DNA of 64,000 bases from Heterotrichella gracilis (Eukaryota; Sar; Xanthophyceae; Tribonematales; Xanthonemataceae). The first letter of the stretch is position 1. Every line of letters starts with the position of its first letter. This document shows positions 25,501-34,898 of this stretch, piece by piece. The stretch spans positions 32,751 to 96,750 of the forward strand of contig JAULBX010014092.1 of assembly GCA_032358255.1 (NCBI GenBank). The letters are read 5' to 3'. Under the pieces are notes generated by a model. That model saw only the letters and a program-made list of their open reading frames with translations, searched no databases and had not been told where the DNA came from. The translations under genes and the position numbers were made by a program.

Positions 25501-26058
25501 TTGCAAGGGTGTGCAGCAGAAAAGCCGGTGACCGCATTCTTGAAGTTGACACATTTGTCAAATGATTACAATAATATCGTATTTTGCCTGGAACAATATT
25601 TGCAAATTGTAGTCACTACCATTGTTGCCATTGCATGTAACAGTTGCACACACCCTGCTCAGCCCAGTCTTGCAGCAACAGCTAGCATCAATGCCAGCCT
25701 GGTACCGGGTACTGTGTCCGCTGATATTGTTTTAGAAAATGTCCAAATCCCTGACACACGACAATCTCATTAAAAGTAATTCCCAGTTGAACTGCTGAGC
25801 AAGTGCGAGCCTACAACCTAATTTAGGCTAGCTAGCTGATTTCAACCTAACCTAGCTCATCTAAGGACCATCGGGTCCCACAGTACATCAACATCCAATT
25901 TCACCAACCTGCTGCTATTAGCCTCATAACGTCACGCAGTACGTCGTTAGTTCGCTGATTCAGACACTGCTTGCAAAAAACAAAGGTACCTCACTATTTT
26001 CCTTATGACGCAGGTTTCCAAGGACTCTGTGTCGGGCACAAGCATTCACCCGCAATAG
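16511..26058 (+). CDS. Divergent SMC-family ATPase (SMC2-like hinge and C-head)
   Basis: Twenty-three exons close exactly in frame to 1,157 aa: 16511-16639, 16962-17051, 17402-17542, 17685-17772, 17975-18023, 18201-18288, 18432-18602, 18849-18986, 19300-19474, 19860-20013, 20293-20756, 20915-21093, 21453-21524, 21871-22008, 22190-22389, 22721-22910, 23097-23195, 23654-23875, 24031-24126, 24318-24467, 24753-24926, 25182-25403, 26014-26058. The Walker A is GPNGCGKS at aa 34-41, followed by coiled coil. A hinge at about 475-646 (ALGGYLIARN, VTLDGTISRIG then GGWREGKS) precedes a second coiled coil. The ABC signature is LSGGQRTLVSLALVL and the Walker B LFLLDEVDAALD (about 1091). The total is normal SMC2 size, and FGSLVRSLLP before the signature is SMC2-like. 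The N-head (AFKSIGGDWVEATLKPG) fits no SMC1-4 well and recalls prokaryotic SMC. It should entrap or extrude DNA with a partner SMC. The exon 11 intron is GC-AG. Confidence 0.88.
20757..20914 (+). other. Non-canonical GC-AG intron in the SMC gene
   Basis: Exon 11 ends CCAG followed by GCAAGT, and the next exon starts after CTGTGCAG. The only nearby GT would put a TGA at the start of the following exon. The GC donor gives the continuous hinge reading FQPGDVMVPLDF. The GCAAGT context is the usual form of GC donors. Confidence 0.8.
21241..21264 (+). repeat. Interstitial telomere-like unit
   Basis: Tandem AAACCCTAAACCCTAAAACCCTT in an SMC intron: two exact AAACCCT units followed by a variant. Confidence 0.85.
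23285..23344. repeat. Intronic inverted repeat (MITE-like hairpin 1)
   Basis: CATCAGGGGTGTT with its AT-rich inner stem is mirrored by AACACCCCTGATG, arms about 22 bp with a loop near 14 bp around GCAAGAATTCC. It lies in the intron between SMC exons 17 and 18. Confidence 0.82.
23480..23540. repeat. Intronic inverted repeat (MITE-like hairpin 2)
   Basis: CCGCCCAGTGTCG at 23480-23492 is matched by CGACACTGGGCGG at 23528-23540, a perfect 13-bp terminal inverted repeat. The inner sequence pairs further (AATTCC with GGAAT). It sits about 140 bp from hairpin 1 in the same SMC intron. Confidence 0.82.
24422..24636 (+). repeat. Triplicated exon end plus donor plus AAACCCT (SMC exon 20)
   Basis: Three tandem units of 65-79 bp: 24422-24500, 24501-24571 and 24572-24636. 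Each contains the coding end of exon 20, the donor ACCAAGGTGC and a telomere-like tail (AAACCCTAAACC, AAACCCTAACC, AAACCCTAAGCC). Copy 3 still encodes QLTFGSLVRSLLPTK exactly. Copy 2 differs by two residues. Confidence 0.93.
25027..25226 (+). repeat. Decoy copy of the start of SMC exon 22
   Basis: 25027-25074 (CAGCGCAAGGTGGTG, CTGGCGCTGGTG) repeats the acceptor and first ~45 bases of exon 22 at 25179-25226 (CAGCGCACGCTGGTG, CTGGCGCTGGTG). The copy lies about 150 bp upstream in the intron, keeps CAG, and drifts into a GGTGCT run. Confidence 0.85.
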
Positions 26059-26405
26059 CCAATGGACTACAAGTATGATACAGACTGCGTACAGATCTCC
26101 ATTCTCCTACTACCACGTACATATGTTGCGGGAACATCCCCATCAAATAACAAGTACTAGATTGTTGTTTTTAGTGACAAAGTGCGGATTTGTTGCTTAT
26201 GCAGGCATTCGTTGCAGTGCTGACTGACAGAACTTAATTTGACATTTGCTAGTAATATTGCGTCCATGCGGACTCTGCCCCCCATGACCAATCAGCATTT
26301 AATAATTCCAAGACTGCTCTGCTCCTTCCCACACAATGGCACCATGCCAGTGATCGCCCAAAGCGACCTGTCTGTAAGCTCCTTGCACCGCAGTCCACTG
26401 CCAGT
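26059..26405. other. Convergent intergenic spacer
   Basis: 347 bp between the SMC stop codon and the stop codon of the minus-strand hydrolase. No gene or structured element was seen. Confidence 0.5.
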
Positions 26406-28114
26406 TCATGCATTTTGAGCAAATCCCCGCTGCGCCAGTTGCTGCGCCCGCTGCATGTGGATGTCCGGCGTCGTCCCAAACGAGGGCGCCAAGATGTCAA
26501 ACAGGCCGTCGGGGTTGTCGCTGTGCACCCAGTGCCCAGAGTCCGCCAGCTCATGCACCCTGTGGCCAAACGCCCTGATCATGTCCTCGTCGCGCCCGCC
26601 CCACCGGAAGGTGCTGCGGTCCGCCTTGACAAAGTCCACCGTCACGCCCTTGGGAGGGTCCTTCAGGAAGGACCACAGCTGCGTGCTCTCGTAGGACTGG
26701 TACATCTGCGTGATGCCCTCCAGGTCAAACACCCAGTTGAGGTGGTTGTTGCTGCCGTTGATCGGCCGCAGGTTGGTGATGGCCCACCGGGCAATGGGCA
26801 GGCTGAACCCCGTAGCTACCAGGTAGTCCACCACCGCGTGCCGATTGGCAATGGGCAGTGGCAGGCTGCGCAGGGTGGTGATGAGGTCGGCTGGGTGGTC
26901 TTGGCGCCCAAAGTCTCCTGCCCGCACGTCCCCGGGGAGCGCATCCAGCACCCACACCTGCACAGCGGCACACAGGGGTTCAGGGGCCGCACAGGAAGGC
27001 TGTGAAGAACACTCACAGGATAAGAAAACCTTTGTCAATGTTTCAGGGTTGAATGGGTGGTGACATCCATATTTAATGATTTATTGATTTATTTACTTTT
27101 ATTGTGCACGGGTGGTGACGTACCTTGACAGGCCTGGGGAGGTGCATGCTCACTCTGCCAAACAGCTCCGCCATGCTCATGACCACCTTGCCGCCAAAGG
27201 AGTGGCCAATCAGCATCTCAGGGAACAGCTTCAGCTGCTGCAGCAGGCGCAGCACGTCCTCTGCCGCGCTGTGCACCGTGTGGGGCCCGGTTGGCCTTTG
27301 CGGGAGGGTTGCAGACTCCCCATGGCAGCGCAAGTCCACGATCAGCACTTGCCACGAGGGGAAGCCCTGCAAAAGGTGTGGTAAACAAGTGGTTGGAGAC
27401 ACGGTGGCGTGAAGCATAAGGTATATATACACAACCCGCTGGGGACAAGTTGTCCAAAGGTGTGGTTTTGAGGCAAAAATACCTGGCAGGCATGCCGTGC
27501 AGTAGAAGCAAGACAGGTGGGTGCGTGCCCTAGTGCTGTACCGTACCTCAACTAGCCTGTGGGCAAAGGAGAGCATGTTCCTGCGCGAGCCCAGTATGCC
27601 ATGGACCAGCACGGCTGTGGGTGGCGCCCTTGAACGGTGGTTCTCGCTCCACCTCACCTGCAGCACCGTGAACACAGCCAGTTCAGCAACTGCACAGGCA
27701 CCTGTTACAGGCATGAAGGAATGCCACACCACATAGACCACAGGCTGTACTCACCAAAGGGCCTTGCACCAGCTCGTATGCCACAGTGGGTGCAGACAGC
27801 TCAGCTGGTTTTGATCTGGAGGTTGGGTTCACCACTGGGCGTTCCAGCAGTGTTGCACCGAGGCATTGAACCTTCGTTATGACGCTCCTGGTACGCTGCA
27901 GCAGGACAACACGTTGGTCAGGTAGGTGGCAACCAAGCTGCAGCATGCAGGTACAGGGTCCAACAATCCAAGCACCACTTCACCGACGAAAACTTACAGT
28001 GTTGGCTTGCTTGCTCAGAAGCCCGATGGACGCATGGCTGTGCTTCTGACACAGCAGGCGTGGGAGGTTGACGGACGCGTGCAGGGCTGGCAACCGGTTC
28101 TGGACGGACAACAT
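26406..28114 (-). CDS. Alpha/beta hydrolase, ABHD11-like, probably organelle-targeted
   Basis: Five exons, 28114-27998, 27895-27755, 27657-27547, 27366-27124 and 26957-26406, all phase 0, give 387 aa. The first ~40 residues are basic, Ser/Ala-rich and lack acidic residues (MLSVQNRLPALHASVN), as in a mitochondrial or plastid presequence. The core carries the oxyanion-loop motif VLVHGILGS (about aa 103), the DLRCHGES strand-4 motif, and the nucleophile elbow GHSFGGK (about aa 177-183). A late Asp lies in VKADRS and the catalytic His in SGHWVHSD (about aa 351). HGILGSxxN together with DLRxHGxS and GHSxGGK is typical of the ABHD11/YbfF esterase group. The substrate is not predictable from sequence. 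The long minus-strand ORF overlaps a plus-strand shadow frame, which has no domain. Confidence 0.87.
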
Positions 28115-29535
28115 CTTTTCCTTGGTGTGACGCCCCACCCCCCCAGGGTCGCCCTCAAGCTGCGATGGGCCTAACGCCGGACCCAAGGAGCAAGTAAACT
28201 GTACCAGCAGGTGTTTAAAGGCAAACGCAGCAGCACATATGCTTTCCTGGCCGTTTCTAAGTCCAGATCAGCTGGCAAATAAGTTGGTTCGCTGGCACTA
28301 TCGCTGTCCTCGAGGCACCTTGTAAGGCAACGATTGGGTCCCCGCGCGACACTTGAACAAGCAACAACACTGTATGCACTAAGAAAGACCGTAACCCTGC
28401 ACTCCACACGCTGACATCCAAGCTATGGCACGCAAAGCTGCATAAATATCTCAGAACAGGTTGTGCCAAACTTGAACGAAGGGAAATTGATCAGTGCGTC
28501 CAATTGGGGCCGTCCAGTGGGGGGAATGTTATGTCACGAAAACACAGAGTCTCTTCAGGACCCAGTCAGCAGCAAACAGGCGTTTTCAATTGGCCTTAAC
28601 AGGTGGGCAAAGCTCACAGGAAAACCTGTTTGGAAGGTTGTTACTGAGTGGGAGTCTAGAGGAGACATGGGCACCGTTGCTGCCCCTGTCAAAATGGGGC
28701 ACTTGATCAACTGTGCACTGCCATGGCTGCCAATAGCGAGCCTGGCCACAGCGTTGCAACACACTGCAAACTGCCTAGGATAGTTGAAGGCATTCCACAG
28801 CACTGCAAGCCCCTTATCTGGCCTGGGTAATTTCCTCCAAGCACCACCTTGGGCCAGATACCCAGGTAAGTGCCTTGCTGACAACCACATCTGAATTGGC
28901 CATGTGTCAAGGGCGATTTGTTGCATCACTGCCTTGCTGAGAAGCAAAGGACAGCAGCCACAACGTCGAGTTGTCAGGTTGATTGCTTACAGCACATTGC
29001 TATAAGCCACTTGAACAAGATAGACAATACAATCAAGGAGCTGGAACAGAAAACCACTGCTTGCACTAACCACAATTCCCACCCTCATTGACCACGCAAC
29101 TGCTGTGACACAACTCGCGGCATAATCCACAGCACTCTAGGAGCTGGGAAGGAACAGTCCAACTGATAACCATAAACCCACTACTATTGCCTGTGTGCCT
29201 GACCAACAACGCTGGTGATTTTACTGGGCTTGAACCCTTTTTTTCGCTTGGTATCACGTCATATCAAACTGCTGATACTCTCCACCCAGCCGCCGCCTTG
29301 ACAGGCAAGGCACACTACTAGCTTATTCCCGGCTACCCCGCACGTGTCACCCACAGCCGTGTGGCTGCCACAAGCAGTGCTGCACTGCCAAAACATCCTG
29401 CAAGATAATAGCTGAGGGTTCGAAGTGCACACCACCTACTTGAGCAGCTGCTGGCAAGCACTGAGAAGGCTACAGCTACCAACGGGCTGACAACAAACTG
29501 TTCCCTCCCATTTGCATCCATGGGACTGAACCCGC
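28115..29535. other. Intergenic region
   Basis: 1.4 kb between the hydrolase start (-) and the stop of the SERBP1-type gene (-). Open frames here (28463-28783 +, 28555-28947 -) have no recognisable motif or exon partners. A minus-strand TGTAA at 28987-28991 could be a poly(A) element for the SERBP1-type gene. Confidence 0.4.
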
Positions 29536-31163
29536 TCACAGGGCTGGGAAGGCAGTGCTGTCGTTGATGCTGATGGTGCTCTTGCTCCCGTCGCGGGGGG
29601 CGTAGGACTCGCGTGGCGCATAGGACTCGCGGGGGGCGTACCCCTCACGTGGGGCATACCCGCCGCGCCCGCGCCCGCCCTCGCCGCGGCCCTCACCGCG
29701 ACCCTCGCCACGCCCGCCTCTCCTGCCGCCGCCCCCCCGTGGCGCCGACGTGGGCGCGCTGCCCCTGAAGCCCACCTCGATGGTCTGCTTCTCCTTGATC
29801 GCCTTGTCCTTGGTGCCCTTGACCTTGGTCTTGGCCCCCGGCAGCTCCAGCCCAGTGGCCTCCTCCTCCTTCTCCTTGGGCAGCGCCTGCATGCCCTTGA
29901 ACTGGCCCAGGTCCACATTGACCACCACTGGGTCCTTCTTCTTGTTCAGCTTGGCTTTCTGCTCCTCGACAATCTTCTCGTACTCCTCCAGGCTCATCTG
30001 GATCTCCTCCTCCTCCTTGGAAGGGGCCTCCACAGGGGCGGGGGCCTCAGCCTCAGTCTCGGCTGCTGGAGAGGGAGGGGTGGGGTGAGGAGGGGTGGCT
30101 GGGACAGGTGTATAAGGGTTTGGGTGGGTGACATGGGCGAATGCTTGGCGCGCTGGTGTGCGCGCAATGGGTGCTACTATGTAGGTGTTGAAGAGGAGCA
30201 AAGGTGGTTGTACATGCAGTGGCCACTATGCAGCTGCTGCTATAGCCAGCAATGGAGCTGACTGCACGCGTGTGGGCAACCCCGGGTTGCAGATGTATGC
30301 ACAAAGCACACAGACGGCTGTGACCATCAACACTGCGACTGCGCATTTGCACGCGCGCTAGCGCAACGTGTAAACAACTGTTATCTGGGACTACAGTAGG
30401 ACACAAAACGCTGCTGTATGGAACACCGCACCAGGGCAAGGCAAGGCAACAACAAATCTGCACACTCAATGTCCCATCACTTGATGCCCACAGGCCAATC
30501 AAACCACCCACGTATATATGTGCATTTGATACCAAACCAAAGAGGGACAACGCTAACAGACAAAACCTTCAAATACACACCCAACCGCTATGTATAGGCA
30601 GCGATGCACCGGCTGCATGCTGGGTGCATCATCGTCGCCTTACCTGGTGGGGCATCGGCTGGTGCACCGGTGTCAGACACCCTCACGCTCTCAAGCTGGG
30701 CCTGCAGGTCGTCATCCTCAGTGCCCCAGTTGCCCCTACCAGCGCCACCGCGCTTCTCGCCCTCATGTCCACGCCCAGTGGCATCACGCCTGTCATACTC
30801 CCGCCTGGGGCCCCTGCCTTCGCCACGGCCTCCCCTGCCCCTGCCCTCGCCACGGCCCCTGCCCTCCCCACGCCCACGGCTGCTCCTGCCGCGGCCGCCG
30901 TTGAAGGAATCTGTTTGCTCGCCATCGGTGGCCCTGGGGGCTGCGTCCCTGTCGTAGCCACGGCCTCCACGCCCCCCGCGAGGAGCACCACGGTCTCCCC
31001 CACGGCCTCCACGGGCAGCAACCGGTGCCTCCTTGGCTGGTGCGGCCGCCTTAGCGGGCTTCTCCTCCGCCTTGGGGGCGGCCTTGGCCACTACTGGCGC
31101 GGTGGGTGTGGTCTCGTCCTCATCAAGCAAGGCAAAGAGGTTTGTTGATATCACCCCTGCCAT
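29536..31163 (-). CDS. SERBP1/HABP4/Stm1-family RGG RNA- and ribosome-binding protein
   Basis: Two exons, 31163-30644 and 30062-29536, joined in phase 1, give 348 aa. The N-terminus MAGVISTNLFALLDEDE is the Stm1/RGGA ribosome-binding signature. It is followed by an Ala/Lys-rich linker and an RGG/RGRGEGRG block. The central acidic-basic region (MSLEEYEKIVEEQKAKLN, then LGQFKGMQALPKE) is the HABP4_PAI-RBP1 domain that clamps inactive 80S ribosomes and binds mRNA. The C-terminus has a second RGG block and a YAPRESYAPRE repeat. Family members act in the cytosol, stabilise mRNA and park idle ribosomes during stress. It shares a divergent spacer with the gene at 31797. Confidence 0.95.
29576..29720 (-). 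repeat. In-frame YAPRE/RGG coding repeats
   Basis: Short direct repeats inside exon 2 of the SERBP1-type gene encode tandem SYAPRE and GEGRGEGR units. Low-complexity disordered sequence, probably prone to length change. Confidence 0.8.
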
Positions 31164-31796
31164 TGCGCACTGGGCTTGGTGCCTTCACCCAGACACCAAG
31201 GAGGACCGATGGACCACTGGATTGGCTTCTCTGCGACCCCTGGGCTACTGTAAGTAATGCATCATGTCAGCTTTGGGGAAGGAATAAGTGAACTGGTCGA
31301 CACAAACGCCCAGGCAGCGCAGGGCAGATGCCTTGTATACTGATTTCGGAGAGGGTGGCGGCGAAATCCTGTGCTGAGCCGCCGGGGGTGCCATTCCATT
31401 AACCAACACCGGGGAGGTCAAGCCCTATCCGAAAAGTGGACGCACTGTAGCAGCAAAACGCTTTGTCGATGGTATTAGGCCCAACGGCCAGGCATTTCCC
31501 ACACAGTCGACACCAAGTGTTGAACGTTAGTGCGTCGGAACAGTTTGACTGAGCCCTGTAACGCACCAGGAGGTTGCGCAGTGTTTGAAACGTGACCGTG
31601 GCGTTGGTGCAGCATTGGCAAAGCAGTGGTCCTTCCTGTGTCTAAAACCCTTCTTGGGCTGTCGCTCTAGGTCACTAAGGGGACTGCTTTATTGGGTTGT
31701 TGTCCGAACGCTTGGGTGTTGCACTTCCAGTTTCTTGTGGTGGTGCACACAGCAAATTGCACGTGGTGTGAACACGAGCAACAGAGTTTTGACACC
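31164..31796. promoter_or_regulatory. Divergent intergenic region
   Basis: 633 bp between the start codons of the SERBP1-type gene (-) and the glycine-run protein gene (+). Both promoters must lie here. No motif is confidently recognised. Confidence 0.4.
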
Positions 31797-33126
31797 ATGG
31801 CCCTGGCAACCTCCTGTTCCTGCAGCACATCAAGGCCGTTGCAACTCGAGGGAAAGCAAAACACTCTGCGGAGCCGGAACGCTGGTGCTCCGTCCCTGCC
31901 TGTAAGTCCATCGGAGGCCACGGGATGTATGTGTCCAGTAGTTTCCTGCAGTGCTTGGTGTGCCGACAAGCTCCTGTGAACCGTAGTTAATATGCTAGAA
32001 TTGCAGCCTCTGTTGGTATACGCACCCTGTCTGGTTGTTCTGCTTTGGCAGTTGTTTCTTGATGCACATGCAATGCATGCCACCTGTGCAGTTTTGAGAC
32101 CAGCCACACATGGTTAGGTTTCAACTCAGTTTCCTGTTGCTGCAGGCACGCAACCGCCTGCGTGTACTTCCCATAGTGGCTGGGGAGTCTCAGCGCGGCA
32201 ACCAAGCGACCAGGAAGAGGTTGCAAGGGCCTCCAAACCTGCCACCAATCAACAACAATGTGAGTGTTTGTGGTGGAAGGAGCTGCTGCATTGCTTGCAC
32301 TTGGGTACCTGTGGTTCACTTGGATATAATATGTTGCAAGCTGTGTTGCCTGCTGCAGGGTATCTTTGTTGTATGGTCACTGTGGTGCATTGGTTTTGCA
32401 GGACGGCAGTGGCGGTGGCGGTGGCGGTTGGGACGCCGGCAAGATCATCAGGAATGTGTTTCTGAATGGAGCATTCCTGGGCCTGTACTTCCTCCTTGAC
32501 AACGGTGGTGGCGGTGGTGGTGGCGGCGGCGGCGGCGGTGGAGGTGGTGGTGGAGGTGGTGGCGGCGGCGGTGGCGGCGGTGGCAACAACCACTTTGATC
32601 CTAACGAGCCACAAATACGCATGCGGGACCTCGATTCGGTAAGAGCTCAGTAAAAACCTGTGTCTTAGGTGCCTTAGCGCCCCATTCATCGTTGCACCAA
32701 CTGCTACGCAATCCGCTTGCCCCTGTATGCTTTCTTGGAGATGCCGTAGTCAAGTCAATTCCTTGTGGTTTCAGCAACACAGCCAGATTGGCGGTCAGTC
32801 AGCCCTATATGCCTTGTGCCTACCAGCTATTCTTGGCGCTGCTGAGTTCCATCCCTGGGCTGGCAGTTGCAATGCAGCTTAATAGCATATACCTAGCTTG
32901 CAATTAAGTTATGTGAGGGTTGCTACTGTGTCGTTGTCGCACAACACAGCGCAACTGTATCGAGCCAGCGCAGGTTGCTGTTGCTGGTGCTGCCCCTAGC
33001 ACGGTGCTGCTGGTATTTATTGCAAGTACTGCTTTGCTGTAGGAGGACGATGATGAGCAGAGTGGGAACAACAGGAGGAGAAGAAGCGGCGGCAAGAAGC
33101 GCCTTGCAACCGCCAAAGCGCTGTGA
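31797..33126 (+). CDS. Small glycine-run protein with one membrane span, likely plastid-targeted
   Basis: Four exons, 31797-31901, 32146-32259, 32402-32638 and 33043-33126, all phase 0, give 179 aa. The first ~60 residues are Ser/Arg-rich with a Cys/Ser cluster (MALATSCSCSTSRP, then ARNRLRVLP), like a chloroplast transit peptide. Exon 3 encodes GWDAGKIIRNVFLNGAF and a single hydrophobic span (FLGLYFLL), then 27 consecutive Gly codons, then NNHFDPNEPQIRMRDLD. The last exon is short, acidic then strongly basic (EDDDEQSGNNRRRRSGGKK). I do not recognise the family. The charged ends and one span suggest a membrane-anchored organellar protein. Confidence 0.75.
32504..32584 (+). repeat. Coding GGN run: 27 glycines
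   Basis: An uninterrupted run of GGT/GGC/GGA codons within exon 3 of the glycine-run protein. The codon mix is interrupted enough to be partly stabilised. The protein length probably varies between strains. Confidence 0.9.
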
Positions 33127-34898
33127 ACCAAACTTGCTATGTACGGCTAGCGATTTTCTTGGCTGGTCTTGAGTGACAGCCTTATTCCACCCGCCGGATG
33201 GGCTTTTAGCGCAACTGATGATCTGCACAGTTTTGGGCTGCTACAGTTGGGCAGCATAGCCACCACAAAGTGAGGATACAAGGATAATGCAGCAGCAGCA
33301 GGCACTGTCGTACCGTTGTGGCGGCTTTCTTTTCCTGAATGAACAGGATGTGCAACGCTGTGTTTCAGTGCGAGTTGTGTGCATTTTTATCTGCTGTTTT
33401 CTGTTTTCTGCTGCGGCCTTATGCTAGATCCAGCCAGCTTGCTTTCTCTTGGCAGCCACAGCTTTCCAAGTGTACGGGGAACAGGCACCCGCGCAGAGTT
33501 ATCAGTCGAATGAACGGGCGTACTTGTGTTTTTACTAGGTTGATTGAAAAAGCACAAAAAACTTGTTTCATTAACCTTTGAAGGTAGGCAGGCAGTTCAG
33601 TGGACTTCGTGTGTGTGGCAATGAGGCTGATGCGTTTATAAAAGATGAATAATTGTGTAGCTGGGAGACAGGTCAGTGCAACGGATGAAACATTTGCAGG
33701 GTTTGTGCTAGCTTTATCGCTTGCAGAATGCACAATAGAGTTCCAGACCTTGCACCCCTAGTCTTGTTTCCTGATTGGTATGCCCCTTTCCAAGAGCAAA
33801 CTGTGACCCTTGGCTAGGGCGGGGTGGGTGGGGCTGCGCTACTGGCATGGCTTCTTTCCCTCCCACGTGGGGTCCCAGTGATGAACCGGACAGTGTGGGG
33901 TTGGTTTGTGCTGTTGGCTTGTACTGACACTTTGCAAGGCAGGAAGAGGGTTTACGTCGCCCACATGGGTACCACAATCAGATTTGCCTCTCGTGGCTGC
34001 CTGGGCATGTGACGTCCTCGTGGCGTTGAATGCCAGCCCTCACCTCAAAAAGGTCCAGTCATCACCGGGGGAGTCAGCAAGGGAGGCAAGGGTGGTGGCC
34101 CCAGATTTCAGCTGCTCCCCTTGCCATTTTCTGGCCTGACTTGGCGAGTTCAGGCGTTCTCGTTATCTGGAGAGAGGCGTAACTGGGCCGCCCTGCTGGT
34201 ACCTTTCAGGTTTTAGGTTGGACAAGCCAAGAGAGGGAGTGCATTCGTTGCCAGCATCTGCGTCTTTAGCTGCGTAGGTAGCCTGGGGGTTGTGCAGGCT
34301 GACATCTCAAGTTGCCGTGCTGAAAAGCACCAGCTGCAGGTACACAAGGTGACATTGTTTCGTTCCGGTAGAATGTTCCAGCATTAAACGGCAAAAGGGG
34401 ATCGTGCCAGCTTGCGTTTGCTGATAGCTGCGGGGCACAAGCAGTGAAGGAGACGGCGGGCGTTGGCCAAGTTTTCAGCTGTCGTGATTTATTCCCGAGT
34501 GGCACTCCGACCCCATTGCCCAAGTCCAAGGTGGGGACCCATTCGTGGCGTCCGTTCGCTGGTTGCATTGTCAAATCCAAGAAAACGCTGCTTTTCTACC
34601 GTCAGAAGGGCAACCTGCTTTTTGTTGTGCAGCATTTGTCCCGACTTGCCCCAACCTGTCACGTTACCCTGCTCTGTGCACGAAAGCCAAACCTCGCACT
34701 GAGAGTCCCAGCAAGCAACAGCACGTTATGCAAGGTTGAACCTAACCCCATAGACGTTCCACACGACGCCCCAGTGGGTGTGCCGTAACACATCATCGTC
34801 GCAACCTGCTCTCCGGCTCAGTACACACTGTCGTGTGCATCGCAGAGGCAACACCTGGCAACACCGTGTCTGGCACATAGTGGGAAGGTTGCTGCACC
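33127..34898. other. Intergenic region
   Basis: 1.8 kb between the glycine-run gene and the CCT-domain gene. Short frames on both strands lack domains or splice partners. It should contain a 3' UTR and the CCT-gene promoter, but no element stands out. Confidence 0.4.

Noticed and set aside
26415-27005. 196-codon plus-strand open frame
   Set aside because: Antisense shadow of the ABHD11-like last exon; rich in Arg/Pro from GC-rich codons, no domain.
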